Origin: Isoetes taiwanensis
Taxonomy: Eukaryota > Streptophyta > Lycopodiopsida > Isoetales > Isoetaceae
Assembly (NCBI GenBank): GCA_021234155.1
Contig: JAJEKV010000011.1
Span: 6,093,132 to 6,157,131 of the forward strand
DNA: 64,000 nt
Direction: 5' to 3'
In this document: positions 1 through 10,564 of the stretch, one piece after another
How the letters are laid out: every line of letters starts with the position of its first letter
Position numbering within the stretch: the first letter of the stretch is position 1
Translations under genes and position numbers: made by a program
The notes under the pieces: model-generated
Told to the model about the DNA's origin: nothing
What the model saw: only the letters and a program-made list of their open reading frames with translations
Databases searched by the model: none

Positions 1-6
1 AAACAT

Positions 7-216
7 GTGGACTATGTAGTCAAACGTGAAGATAACACATACATTGTATCCATTAAGGAGGACTTCATCCACATGGAAAGGATTAGAGGATTCATAGCTT
101 GCAAGCACTTGTTGTACGTATACAATCAGGTGCTTGGAATCGATCCAGTATCAGACCCTGCAGTGATCCAGCCAATGCTAACAGAAGCTGTGTTGTTACG
201 TATGTTACCAAAGTAG
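7..216 (+). pseudogene. SWIM zinc-finger protein, C-terminal end with the CxC ligands deleted
   Basis: This is the last part of the same reading frame as 52084-52661. The frame continues beyond the left edge, so the first Met here is not a real start. Relative to copy B a 21-bp in-frame deletion after base 62 removes seven residues containing both cysteines of the SWIM CxC pair. The second half, with CKH and the downstream TEAVLLR tail, remains. A GFIG to GFIA change also sits just before the remaining Cys. SWIM fingers (CxC-xn-CxH) bind zinc and occur in FAR1/MULE-type proteins. With two of four ligands gone the finger should not fold. Whether the rest of the gene is intact cannot be seen. 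Confidence 0.75.
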
Positions 217-715
217 TTGTTACTTGTAGTGAAGTTTATGCATTGCTAAGTTCAGACGTAAAGTTCTGATGTAACAGATTCAGTAAAAATGTGATGTAAA
301 TCAGTTCATTTCAAAACAACAGATTATGACTTCGGTTTAAGGAGAACTTTTGACTATGTGAATTGCAAGAGCAATTACGAAGCCAAATAATATTTTCAGT
401 ACAGAAAGGTAACAGGTTTCGTATATACAATGAATTTGCAACAAAATTTCTTATATTCAAAATTTTTGCCCAGAGGGCTACACATTCTGCTCGAAGGCCT
501 TTCATAATTCACAAGAGCCCGAAGGCTTGAAATCTTTTCAACAAAACAGCCCGGAGGCTTGCAAGCATACAGTTTGGCAGAAGGGATGTACAACAGAAAA
601 GCCCAGAGGCATGCACAAGAAAAAAAGCAAAAAAAAAAAGGCTCCTTCAATTTCAATTTCCTTCTTCTATTTCACCATCTGCTCCAAAAGAAGAAGAAGA
701 GGAGTCCTGTTAGGT
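217..715. other. Intergenic spacer between SWIM gene and acidic gene
   Basis: No coding region is supported. Between about 460 and 615 the motif CCCGAAGGCTTG/CCCGGAGGCTTG and variants recur several times as a degenerate short repeat. The 3' ends of the SWIM gene (plus) and the acidic gene (minus) converge here. The same spacer, with small indels, is at 52662-53137. Confidence 0.5.
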
Positions 716-1090
716 TTACTCTAAAAAAAATAATGCCAGGAAGTCCTCGAAATCTGAAGACTCGTCTTCATCTTCGGCTTCTTCTTCCTCATCATCATCG
801 TCCTCCGACCACTCCTCTTCTGATGAGTCCCCACTCCATCCCTGAAGTACACCTGTAGCATATTCTTGCTCTGAAAGTTCCTCTTCTTCCTCATTCTCTG
901 ATTCCTCATCAGAGGAATCAGAGGATTTAGAGGAATCGGAGGAATTTAGAGCAAGAAACCTAGGTAGCGGAGGGAAGACCTCTTCGAGCCGTAATAAACG
1001 CCTCTTGAAGGACATCTCCGGCTCTTCAGCTGCAGATCTCTTCATAGAACAGAATGTTCTAGCACAGATTGGACGGAGAATGGGCGCCAA
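716..1090 (-). CDS. Small acidic Ser/Asp/Glu-rich protein, copy A
   Basis: The frame encodes 124 residues from an ATG at 1090. Residues 1-50 are basic to neutral (MKRSAAEEPE, then FKRRLLRLEEVFPP). Residues 50-115 are dominated by Ser, Asp and Glu, including SSDSSDEESENEEEEELSEQ and a DDDDEEEEAEDEDE run. There is no signal peptide or membrane segment. An acidic tail of this kind is typical of nuclear or chromatin-associated proteins, but I do not recognise the family. Copy B at 53138-53512 has the same length. I count 3 amino-acid and 6 silent differences, which suggests constraint. It converges with the SWIM gene. It could also be an accessory gene of an old mobile element. Confidence 0.5.
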   Translation of the reverse strand: MAPILRPICARTFCSMKRSAAEEPEMSFKRRLLRLEEVFPPLPRFLALNSSDSSKSSDSSDEESENEEEEELSEQEYATGVLQGWSGDSSEEEWSEDDDDEEEEAEDEDESSDFEDFLALFFLE

Positions 1091-1321
1091 ACTGAGCGTG
1101 AAGAGATATATGCCGGATTAGACGTAGAAATCGTAGGAATGATTCGACTTCCAATCCTATCAACCATCATTTAATGCCTTTATTTGCATGTCTCAAAATT
1201 CGAGCCATGCAATAATACCATAAATATCCAATATCTTCCTTATTTAACCTTTTTTCAAATACTATATGATTCGTATTTAACCCAAAGATCAATACCAATA
1301 TCATTCGAATTTAACATTATG

Positions 1322-1643
1322 GGGTGAAAGCATGCTATGGTGTACCACTTTTGGAACCTTCAGAAGTACCTACACTGGGTACTTTTAAAACTGGTACTTT
1401 CTACTTTTTCTTTCCATTAAAATCAATCCAAAAATTTTGAGTTGAAGGTCAATAACATATCAATCTATAGTATTAGAGGATGACAATACTATTAGAGACT
1501 AAAATGGATGAATAAACTCTCAAACTTATTGTTTATTGAGACATTAATGCAAGTTCCTAGTACCCAGTGTTGGGTACTTTTCTGGGTAGTTTCACACTCC
1601 CTAAAAAGAACTTTAGATGGTACACCCTAGCATGCTTTCACCC
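1322..1643. mobile_element. 322-bp MITE with 25-bp TIRs, present only in copy A
   Basis: Terminal inverted repeats begin GGGTGAAAGCATGCTA at 1322 and are mirrored at 1619-1643, with one mismatch over 25 bp. TATG lies directly outside both ends (1318-1321 and 1644-1647). Copy B has a single TATG at the matching site, so insertion made a 4-bp (or 3-bp TAT) duplication. The interior has no coding frame. It contains short mirrored stretches such as CTGGGTACTTTT. The family is uncertain; the short duplication fits PIF/Harbinger-like or CACTA-like non-autonomous elements better than hAT or Mutator. Confidence 0.85.
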
Positions 1644-1755
1644 TATGACGATAATTGGGATTGTAGAAGAAAACACTCCAAACACCTTTCGGAAAAACCA
1701 CGTAAGTGTCGACCTCCAGATAAATGAGAGAGGATGTGAAGTCTATAGCTAAAAT

Positions 1756-2640
1756 TTAACAATCCCACAACAAAGTAGCCATCCTCTCTACCATCCTCTC
1801 TACCTCCCAAGGATTCATAGATTCTCTAAACTTGAAAGTGGCAAACAGATGAAATAAATGTTTGGCAGAGAGCAACCTACTATGGTGAAGCAATAAATCA
1901 TGATCTCTTCTAACCATCCAGTCACGTGGTTGTAAAAATAGCAACCTTTCAGATGCTGTAACTGCAAGTCTGCAAACGTAGCTTGATATTACCATTAAAT
2001 GTAAGTTTTTCAAAAGTCACTTGCATCTAAGGAGCATTGGAGAAACAATTGGTATTCCACCATAAGATAGAAACCACATGAAATCCAAGCAAAGTCAAGT
2101 CATATACTTCCAAGAAACGAGTCTTATTATTGCAGATCCTGCGGACATAGCAGTCCCAACCCTTATCATCAACCACCCTTCCATGAACATGCAACGGTGC
2201 TGTAAGGGTTGAACCGGCATGAGCCTTAGAAGCTCGCCTCCAGTAAAGCCTCTGCAGCAAAGAAGGCAGAAGCACATGGTTGATGCAAGTCCACTCCAAC
2301 CTAACATGTTTAATCATGCTAAGAGAAATTTTCATTATTCCATAAGAATAACACCATCATGAAAATTAAAGCAGGTGTTTTACAAAATCATCTAAAACAA
2401 TCAAATGATTCTTTAACAGATCAGAGTATAGATAATCCAGATTAATCTATTTACCAGTGCACATTCAAGAGAAATAAAATACTCACTTTTAAATTTCAGA
2501 GCAGAGTCCCCAGAATAGCTCGATTTGATGCAACTTAGCGCTTCCTTCATTTGCCAGGGAAAAACCTTCAGGAAGGTGTAAGGAGGAGGCACTGCTTGAA
2601 TCTTGAACTGCAGAGTTCAAAGCCCTTACCTATTCCCCTA
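1756..2640 (-). pseudogene. Unknown multi-exon gene, copy A, start codon deleted
   Basis: The first coding exon at about 2488-2623 reads KIQAVPPPYTFLKVFPWQMK and ends at a GTGAGT donor, as in copy B. Copy A lacks about 20 bases that in copy B contain the ATG (MGRSD). Downstream frames at 2027-2335 and 1756-2013 are the likely later exons, including TASERLLFLQPRDW. Exon joins are not certain, and some frames carry stops, such as before the VSSYV block. I do not recognise the product. No transmembrane or signal segment is clear. Promoter and upstream ORF are shared with copy B, so loss of the start looks like the key lesion. Confidence 0.45.
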
Positions 2641-2824
2641 TTCCTCTGATGCGATCCAAGTTTCCTTTCGAGCAACCGGATTGAACCGGTGGCATGCTGC
2701 TTCTACCAAAGCCGGCGGCGCTCTTCTTGCAGCTGCACCGAAGCCGTCACGGATTGCTTGAAGAGCAAGAAAGGGGAAGGTCGTGCAAGAATTTTGGGAT
2801 TTTTTTTACTTTTTTTTTTTATTT

Positions 2825-2839
2825 TTTATAGTACACGTG
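2825..2839 (-). promoter_or_regulatory. TATA box plus G-box upstream of the unknown minus-strand gene, copy A
   Basis: On the minus strand CACGTG (2834-2839) is followed closely by TATAAA (2825-2830), then by a pyrimidine-rich leader. The arrangement is the same in copy B. The leader also holds a short upstream ORF beginning ATGCCACCGGTTCAATCC, about 21 codons long, in both copies. Confidence 0.5.
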
Positions 2840-3106
2840 CTGTGCTCAGGTTTTTTTTTTTTTTTTGAGACGGAAATATTAACCTCAAACAAAAAATGAA
2901 TGTGCTTTATATATGTTGTGATAAAAATAATTAAACTTTTTATATAGGATAAGATTCAGTTTTTGAATATTATTTGAATGGCTATAATATAAACCAAAAT
3001 TTAATAGCAATTGAATATTCTAATTATTCTAGTTTCAAAAGACATCGAAATCTACAGAACTTTATAAAATGGCTGAAATTTTTTGACAAATTTATAAATG
3101 ATAATG

Positions 3107-4266
3107 TAAATGTAAATGTAAATGTAAATGTATTATTCTCTCGCCGGGTTAGACCCTCAGGTCCATAGGCGGCCATGTTACATACAAAGCTATATAAAAA
3201 TATAGATACATCAAACAAGGCCATTGGCCTCGAAGTTATCTACCAACTCATTCAGCTCCAATAACTCCTTGCGCAGTTTCCACCAATCATCTAGATACCG
3301 TGCAAGAACTACAGCATCTAAGTTTAGGAGATCATGTATACTAGATACCATAATTCCATGTTGGTCCCGCAAATAAGAGAACTCCACGCATTCTAAGAAA
3401 GCATGTTGTTCGTCTTCCACAAGAGCTCTTCTACAACAAGAACAGAGACGAAGTTGTCTCGGAATATCATGAAAGCGACCCGCTTCAATTTCCAACTTAT
3501 GGCTACTAAGTCTTGCTTCCGATATCAAATTTCTCTTTCTGGTGCTAAGGCTTGCATTTAAATACCCCTGATTCTCAAAGATATAACAACATTGGATTGA
3601 TCTCACGCTTGTAGAAGTCCATTTTCACTCCCCGATTTTCCCCACGGTCTCGAGCATGTTATCATGTACTAAGCATCAATTCCAAGATCGATTCGGCATA
3701 TCATGAATGTCAATCCCCCAATTGCTTGCCCACTCACAAACTTGCTGATACCATCCTGAATGCTCTTGTAACTGAGATTCTACTAGCGCTTGAGATGTTA
3801 TTCTAGTATCATTTAATTTCCTCACTCTGCCCAGGTAAGAAAGGGTTAAATAAAGTGATTCTCCTTCAAGAGGAAGGAAGCCAACTTCCGCTAAGAGCAT
3901 TGCATATGGTGTTTGGGCTTTGACCCCCAATTCACTGAGAAGGAAACGTTTTTGAACATTCTCAACCTTGTCCCACATTTTCTTTGATAGGCCAGGCCCC
4001 CACACTTGGCACCCATAGAGCAAAACTGGTTGCACCAATGTTTTGAACATCAGCTTCCTCAAACTCCACTTGTCCACATGGTTATTCCTGCATATGCTTA
4101 TAGTACTGTAAAGTGCCCGCATGCCACCTACTATTCTTCTTTCTACCCCTACATTCCATTTGTATCCATCTGTCACCTCAATCCCCAAATACTTGTATGT
4201 ACGAGTTTGTTCCAAAGTCTCTCCTTCATACATCATATCTAAATTTTCTCTATAACCATCACTTTG
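3107..4266 (-). mobile_element. 5'-truncated LINE fragment, only in copy A
   Basis: The frame carries the end of a LINE reverse transcriptase (TYKYLGIEVTDGYKWNVG, then QPVLLYGCQVWG at about 3680-4266). It then has a C-terminal cysteine motif (LCSCCRRALVEDEQHAFLEC, about 3400-3460). Two in-frame stops lie between the two parts (near 3631 and 3676-3678), so it is dead. The 3' end at 3107 carries a (CATTTA)n tail, seen on the plus strand as repeated TAAATG. Copy B shows the uninterrupted target, ataatg followed by aacaaat. Shared bases at the junction are at most 2, so there is no normal target duplication. Confidence 0.85.
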
Positions 4267-6377
4267 AACAAATAACAAATAAATAAATGACAAAGCTTAA
4301 ATTTTTTGACAAATTTATAAATGATAAGGAATAAATAACAAATAAATAAATGACAAATAACAAATGTATAACTGATAATAAAAGATCTATTAATGATAAT
4401 TATAGCCGAGTTTAGAGAATTGTAAAAATTTTACAAATATAATTTATATAAGTGATAAATCAATGATAAACAAAAAATTTATAAATGAAAAATAATGAAG
4501 ATAAAAATATATATGAGTGATAAATGACAAATGTATGTTAGTGTATTAACGATAATTATAAACGAGTTTATAAGAATAAACATTCTAAAAATTTCACAAA
4601 TGTAATTTATATAAATAATATTATATACCTGATATTAACAATGTTCAAAACAAAAATGACAACATGAGAAGAAAATATAATGAATGTAAAAGAATAAAAT
4701 TTGTAATAAATAATAGACTTATAATGCATAAGTTACAAAGTTAAAACTAATAAAACATTGTTCAATATTTTATGATAAAGATCCGGCTAGTTTATTATAA
4801 GTAAACAATGATAAAAAAGGATATAGTAAATAACAATACCATAATTTTTTTTTCTACTTTTATAAATGCCAAATTCATTCAAACGTATTTCTACTATGTT
4901 AATAAATATAAAAGAATAAATGATACATGATAAACAGATAAAAAAAAAAATCTTAATAGTTTTTTAAGTTTAAAAAAAATCAATAAAGTTATTAGCTCCA
5001 TTTACTACATACACATTTGCACATAAATTAGTTAAAATGCATGTGTTATTCATAAAGTTTAAGATTTTACTTCAAAGATCTTTGAGAAATAAATTTTTTT
5101 CGTTTCAGAAAAGAATTTGTTGGGCAAAGATGTTATTGTATATTTCGATTAAAAGTTAATTCCTACTCTCTATTCAATTATTCTATAAGTAACATAGTCT
5201 AATAGTAGATTTTATTATAGAGTCGTGTGATCTATTTTCAGATTTTCCAACAATAGTGCTTGGGCATTGAAGGTATATAATGCATGTCTCGTATAACATT
5301 GAGTGGATTGATATTCACTTGATAGGTCATATTTGTTCTAGTTTCTTGATTTGAATTAACAATATGGATATTCACTTGATAGGTCATATCTGTTCTAGTT
5401 TCTTGATTTGAATAAACATTATGAGCAACAAACATATGACTCATATAATAATTACACTATCAAATATATAGAAAGGAATGTTTTTTTCTTGTTTTATTCG
5501 CGCTTTTGCAATAAAGATATCAATTCTCCTCTACTTCTGATTGCATATCATGCTTTAAACGAAGATGATTTTGACATAAATCACGTACATCAAAGACCAA
5601 AAATATTAGGCGATAACTTTGAAGTTTTTGTATTTTGTAATCCTTAATACTTACGATTCTTTGGGTGCATTTTACAGGTGATGCAGATGTTATAATAGTT
5701 GAGGAATTTTATATGAGGGTATCCCATTCGTTAAAGAGTAGCCTTCATATACTAAGAACACCAAAAACATCAGGTGGTAACTTTTGAATTTTTTTGTTTC
5801 GTGTTTCGTGTTTTGTGTTTCCATGGACATTCAAATCAATTCAATTAATTTTCAATATATATTTTTCAATATTTGTTATTAAAACATAAACTTTATATTT
5901 TAATTAATATTAGTGTAATACTTTTTTTAAAGTATTTTTAAAGTACTAAGAGTTTGTAAATTGTGAAATTCTCATATAATTTTAAATCACTCACTTATCA
6001 AACCATTATATTTTATTTACAAATTATCCTGATTGCCAAATTTTATATTTGTTAAGATTTAGTTGAAAATTAAAATTTTATATTCTCAAAATGTCTAATC
6101 TAAATAGATTCACGTGAAAATTAGTTTAGAAAGCAATTATTTATGTTTCTATAACAATTATACTTTAAATTTAAAGATAAAGTTATATACTTAGAACTTC
6201 TAAAAATTATAAGTATCAAGAAAAATTAAACATGACATGTAATTCTAAAATAATACCCCAGTCTATTATATCTGAATAAGTCTAGGTTTTGTTGAATATA
6301 TCATATTACCAACATATGCACTATCATCATCAAATATTCAAAGCATAAGCTGTGACTATATCAAGCCCAAAAATGGG
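4267..6377. other. AT-rich spacer
   Basis: This is very AT-rich DNA built from runs related to ACAAATAAATAAATGATAA, with no supported gene. A 57-bp tandem duplication (5310-5366 and 5367-5423) is present here and single-copy in the partner segment. The position matching the Helitron of copy B is intact between 4615 and 4616. Frames of about 70-80 codons near 5408-5647 change between the copies and show no coding signature. Confidence 0.6.
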
Positions 6378-6387
6378 GTTGCTGGCC

Positions 6388-7036
6388 AGTGCTCGAAAAG
6401 CATCTAAAGATAGATGCGTCAGATGCGTAGATCTAAAGCATTGTAAGCATCGAAACATCTATACTTTTAGATGCGCATAAGATGCATTTGTAAAATTTTA
6501 AGATGCATTTGTAAAATTAAAATTTCTTCTAAATCTACAGTAGCCTTGCCTTGATCATTATACCTATTATTACTTTACTATTATACCTATTATTGCCTGT
6601 CTGTACTGCTGCTTGAATGCCCACTCTGAGTCCGACTGATCATTAAATGCAAGTTGTTGCTCTTTTGAATGAGTTTTAGATGAGATTAAAAAGGAATTGA
6701 AGAGCAAGTTCCGTCATTAGCTGTCGAAGCAAGGCACTCCTTGAAAACTACATGTTTGTCATAAAAAAAACTCTATTTTGGCTGAATGGGCTCTGATATG
6801 GTTAAATCGGGCTGCGAGGGTCTGGATTCGAGTAGCAGAGGAAATCCATTTGAAGTGCCAAAAATCGTTTTGGAGCTGTGTGGCAATGCCTAGCAGTGCA
6901 AAACCTAAAGGAGAAAAAAGGGCTATTTTTTTTTTTTTTTTTAAGGTGTGTAAGCCTTTTACGTTAGATGCTGTACAGATGTGCAGATGCGGATCTAACA
7001 CATCTAATCTTTAGATGCGGGCATCTAACGAGCTAT
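6388..7036. mobile_element. TIR element with 10-bp target duplication, copy A
   Basis: GTTGCTGGCC occurs at 6378-6387 and again at 7037-7046. Inside, the ends read AGTGCTCG... and ...CGAGCTAT. Imperfect inverted repeats follow, built of AGATGC/GCATCT words (GCATCTAAAGAT at the left, ATCTTTAGATGC at the right). The interior has no transposase; it includes a T-run near 6927-6943. A 9-10 bp duplication fits a non-autonomous Mutator-like element, and 8 bp would fit hAT. The same element is in copy B, so it predates the duplication. Confidence 0.6.
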
Positions 7037-7149
7037 GTTGCTGGCCTACCTAGTAGAAGAAGGGAGGAGCTCGGACACCTAGATGGACCAGAATTGGATG
7101 CGTCATCAATATGTGGCACTCCAGCTAGCAATAGAGGCCCTGGGGGTTT

Positions 7150-7375
7150 GTAACATGTTGATTTATGACGCATATTAATTTGCCATGCAATTCTAGATTT
7201 GTCACATATGACAAAAAACATTAAAATTTGTAACGGGTGGCAAACATTAAATACTTATAATGCGTTACCAGAATTTTGATAGACCTGTTTGTAACCTGTG
7301 ACAAATACTAAAATTTGTCATGTGCTATAAATGACATTTGTAACGTGTGACAAATATTAAAATTTTATAATGCGT
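7150..7375. repeat. Cluster of TTTGTAAC(R)YGTGACAAAT-type words
   Basis: Imperfect words related to GTAACGTGTGAC and TTTGTAACGGGTGGCAAA recur about six times, separated by ATTAAAATTT or TTATAATGCG. Similar words (GTCACGCGTTAC, GTAACACGTTAC) cluster again at 18431-18610. They may be subterminal repeats of a DNA transposon; no gene overlaps them. Confidence 0.4.
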
Positions 7376-7379
7376 TCTT

Positions 7380-8435
7380 GCAAATTCTGAGGCTTCGAGA
7401 TTTATCCATGAAAGATGGCCAGAATTGAAAACGAACCAGAACATGTTCACTTTGGTGGTCATGCAACAGATGGTTTTAATCCTTTTTCACAATGGGCTGC
7501 CTCATGATGTACCTGGCTAGTCATGCTTGTAAATTACAATATACCCCCAGAGGAATCTATTGAATGAAAATTTACTAAACTAATTTCTTGAATTTCAATC
7601 ATATTTAAATTGAGGCTTAATGCAGGTTTAGTCGATTACATTGGTTTGGCAGGACAAGTTTCTGATTGTTGGATGTTTTTTCTTGAACAGTTTATAAATT
7701 CTTAAAGATTTTGTGAGACAATTTGCCAAACTCGAGGGGAGCATGTGTGAGGGGTGGCTTGTTGAAGATTGCAAGTTTGTCGTATCAACATATCTTAATA
7801 ATGTTGATAACGAGGCAACGATGTTTCTACAACTTGAACAAGGCTTGGATAGGTTACATAGCAAAGGGCACACTTACAAATTAGACCCCATGAGCTTAGT
7901 GCTATCAAATCGTATAGATCAGCAATTATTTTGACAACACTCACGAGCCACACATCTTCAACCTTCATGAGCTAGAGAGATTACCAGATCATACACACGA
8001 AGATTGGTTATTAACATAATCTTAACCCAACAAGAGATCACGTTGGTTCTGTGAGTGACAAGAAAAGAGCAAAATGACATTGCAACATCTATGGAATCAT
8101 ATCTTATGAGAAGAGGTCATAGAAGATATCAAAAAGAAAGTGAAGATCTATGGGCTGCTATTTTCTGCAGAGAAGTTGTGCAGGTCCATTGCTTATAGTT
8201 CTTTTTATCAGTCAACAACTTCATTCTTTCTGAAGCACAGTTGACAAGATATAGATCAATGTATTACAACCACAAGCTGCTTGCTGATCTCTATGGATCC
8301 TTGTTGATTTTTTTGGAGGACAAGGACAAATTCCGACTGTTTCACACTAACAACTGGTCCCCTGACCATTATATCTTTGGATCAACTGATGCCTTCAACA
8401 CTTACTTTAACTCTGTCTTCTTTTCTGACACATGA
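7380..8435 (+). pseudogene. CACTA (En/Spm) TnpD-like transposase relic, copy A
   Basis: Three broken blocks point to a CACTA transposase. About 7455-7560 reads GHATDGFNPFSQWAAS followed by WLVMLVNYNIPPEE. This resembles the DGFNPF...YNLPP segment of TnpD. About 7713-7870 reads RQFAKLEGSMCEGWLVEDCK, which resembles the PEGSIAEGY segment of the DUF4218 region. A poorer block runs to about 8435. Stops and frame changes separate them. The family assignment is from remembered motifs. The same relic, equally broken, is in copy B. Confidence 0.5.
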
Positions 8436-9015
8436 TCATCGACTATTCTAGCTTACGTTTTTGGTGGATTATCCTGTTGGCAGGTTAACATTTTTGGCAG
8501 ATGCTTCAGATGCTTCAAGATGCATTTAAAGAAAAATACTCTGAACATATTTTCCTATTGGCTGTTGATTACCATATTTTGTTAGTGTGCAGATCATAAA
8601 TTCTGCACCTTGAAATTCCTTGTTGGCTTTAATGTTTGTTTTGGTATGCTATTTCAGTAAAGGCATACTTTGCTTTGTACTTTGCATTTTATAGTTAATG
8701 ACAAAAATTGTCAATAACTTGAGTTGCAAACTAAATACCAAAAACTTGAGTTGCAAACTAAATACTAAACATGTTTCTTATATCTGTACAGAAAAGGATA
8801 GAAACAGTTCAGTTAACTAAAAGAACAGTGGAAACTAAGAGAATAGTTAAAGCAAAAAAAATAGTTACAACAGTTGTAGAGAAGAGAAGTTCTGTCATTA
8901 ATCAAAAAGCTTTACAAAAAAATAGTTTTGTCATTAATCAAAAAGCTTTACAATTGAAACTCGGGATTAAAAAACAAATCTAAAAACTAATCAGGGCTGG
9001 CAGCAGGCTTGATCT
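8436..9015. other. Spacer without supported gene
   Basis: AT-rich. Short direct repeats are visible: ACTTGAGTTGCAAACTAAAT twice near 8718-8765, and GTCATTAATCAAAAAGCTTT twice near 8896-8948. A 70-codon plus-strand frame at 8771-8983 is made largely of these repeats and is not a convincing gene. Confidence 0.5.
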
Positions 9016-9309
9016 TCAGGCGGGGGCCATCCTCAGCTCTATATGGAGGTCATCCTCCATGGCATACATCTTCATTTCCAGAAGATGCTCCTGATCAGGG
9101 TAATCTCGATCAACGCATTCGAGAACCCGGATTGAACAAACAACTTGTGCCTCAGTGATAAGTTTTTCAACTTGTGGTGGAGTGAACTTGGCCACCACTG
9201 TAACCGGATGCCCTCCTGATGAAGACACAGATTCTGACCGTGCTGGTGGCGAAGGAGCAGGCACAATAGCTGGAGTACTTCTGCGAACTGTAGTTTTGAA
9301 CCTGGCCAT
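9016..9309 (-). CDS. Hypothetical 97-residue protein (MARFKTT...)
   Basis: An ATG at 9309 opens MARFKTTVRRSTPAIVPAPS, followed by a Pro/Ser-rich linker and a more structured end (VVAKFTPPQVEKLITEAQVV, then MKMYAMEDDLHIELRM). The frame stays open upstream to 9558, but that part is translated from short repeats (GCATGCATACGATTT twice, CGGAATGGACGGAATGAA words), so the inner ATG is chosen. It could be a first exon, since a splice site may precede the stop. No family is recognised. Confidence 0.35.
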   Translation of the reverse strand: MARFKTTVRRSTPAIVPAPSPPARSESVSSSGGHPVTVVAKFTPPQVEKLITEAQVVCSIRVLECVDRDYPDQEHLLEMKMYAMEDDLHIELRMAPA

Positions 9310-9879
9310 TGACGGAATGAACGGAATGGACGGAATGAAGCTGACCCAAGGAAGAGGAAGATGGACGGAATGAAGCTGCAGGGCAGAATTTTGGGAATAA
9401 AAGGGATGTTTGCATGCATACGATTTTGGGAATGAGGCAGAAGAGGAAAGGGATATTTGCATGCATACGATTTCACACCTCGGGAGCCGAGCCACCCACC
9501 TCAATATTTTTGCAAATGTAAAATGTATAGGTTGATCAATTTGGTATGCAGTTAGCACAAACCTAACACAAAGTTAACAATATCCCACATGCATATATCA
9601 CAAAAATCGTGCGCATATATAAATAGTTTTTTGCTGCTTCATTGAAGAGTGTGGATAGAGATTAGATGATGAAAAGTTATGGCTCTCTGGCTTGTAATCT
9701 TCAGTGACAAGCCAGAGTGTCATGACCTTTCAAAATGTAATCCTCATCCACCCTTTTTTTTAGTAATGGGCTCAAATATCCCACATGCATTCAATGTTCC
9801 ACATGTTACCAAATCAACAATTGCCAAATCAACAAATGCCAAATGAATGGATTATGTTAAGGCATATTGTGTACCTATG

Positions 9880-10215
9880 CATATTGTGTTTGGTAAAGCG
9901 TGAGTCAACAATTTTCAAGTCAACAAGTGTGAATCACCCCCAAGCATTTGGTAAAGTATAAGTCAACAATTTTGACCTATGCTATTCTATGCATTATGTC
10001 AAGGCATAAATTGTGTAAGTCAACAACTTTCAAGTCAAGAAGTGTGAATCACCGCCAAGCAAATGTTTGACTTTCATTGACCAACATCTTTGGTAAAGCG
10101 TAAGTTAAGGCATATTGTGAATGACAACAATTTGAAAGTCAACAAGTGTGAATCACCCCCCTTTGTTACATGTTTGACTTTCATTGACCAACATGTTTGA
10201 CATAACAGGAACTGC
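9880..10215. repeat. Direct repeats rich in GTCAACA / TTGAC
   Basis: The phrase AAGTCAACAAGTGTGAATCA recurs at about 9918, 10035 and 10138 with CACCCCC or CACCGCC after it. The phrase TGTTTGACTTTCATTGACC recurs at about 10064 and 10169. The array is therefore a degenerate tandem repeat of roughly 110 bp. The TTGAC words are W-box cores, but they come with the repeat unit and no promoter is evident. Confidence 0.55.
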
Positions 10216-10274
10216 ATACCAAGAGATTGGTAAAGTTCCCTTGGTAAAATGTATATGAGATCAATATAGAGATA

Positions 10275-10456
10275 ACAAGGAATATTCCTTATTACCTTGA
10301 AAGGAATATTCTTTATTGCATTGAAAGGAATATTACTTAGTGCCTAGTTATCAGGAATATTCCTTATTACCTTCAAAAGAATATTCTTTAGTTTGTTTAA
10401 GTGCACCCATAGTTACAAGGAATATTCCTTATTACATTGAAAGGAATATTCCTCAT
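10275..10456. repeat. 24-bp periodic array of GGAATATTCC palindromes
   Basis: Seven copies of the 10-bp palindrome GGAATATTCC or a one/two-base variant start at 10279, 10303, 10327, 10354, 10378, 10419 and 10443. Most spacings are 24 bp, with one 27 and one 41. The linker resembles TTATTACATTGAAA. It is a short tandem repeat whose unit contains a perfect palindrome. Each palindrome also has the GAAnnTTC form of a heat-shock half-site pair. Confidence 0.8.
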
Positions 10457-10564
10457 TGAGTATAGCCCTTTCATTTGAGCTAGGCGTGTGGGATATATGC
10501 CAGCAACAACCATTGGCCAATTGGGTCAGGAAAAGAGGACAGTGGGAAAGATTTTGAGAAAAGG

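Larger units (their letters stand above)
1..8400. repeat. Segmental duplication, copy A
   Basis: This stretch aligns from its first base to 52425-64000 in the same orientation, and both copies run off a window edge. Shared landmarks in order are the SWIM exon end, acidic gene, unknown minus-strand gene, AT-rich spacer, TIR element and CACTA relic. Copy A alone has a MITE (1322-1643), a LINE (3107-4266) and a 57-bp tandem duplication (5310-5366 repeated at 5367-5423). Copy A lacks the Helitron of copy B; the empty site lies between 4615 and 4616. In 721-960 I count 4 mismatches in 240 bases. Confidence 0.95.

Noticed and set aside
559-858. Open plus-strand frames opposite the acidic gene (also 53035-53280)
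   Set aside because: They are the complement of the GAA/GAT-rich acidic frame and read as low-complexity His/Leu/Pro strings; the minus-strand frame is conserved between copies.
3024-3224. 66-codon minus-strand frame at the LINE tail
   Set aside because: It reads through the (CATTTA)n tail (alternating Thr-Phe) and is not coding.
9880-10215. W-box regulatory cluster
   Set aside because: The TTGAC words are part of a roughly 110-bp repeat unit and no promoter is evident, so counting them as regulatory sites is not justified.
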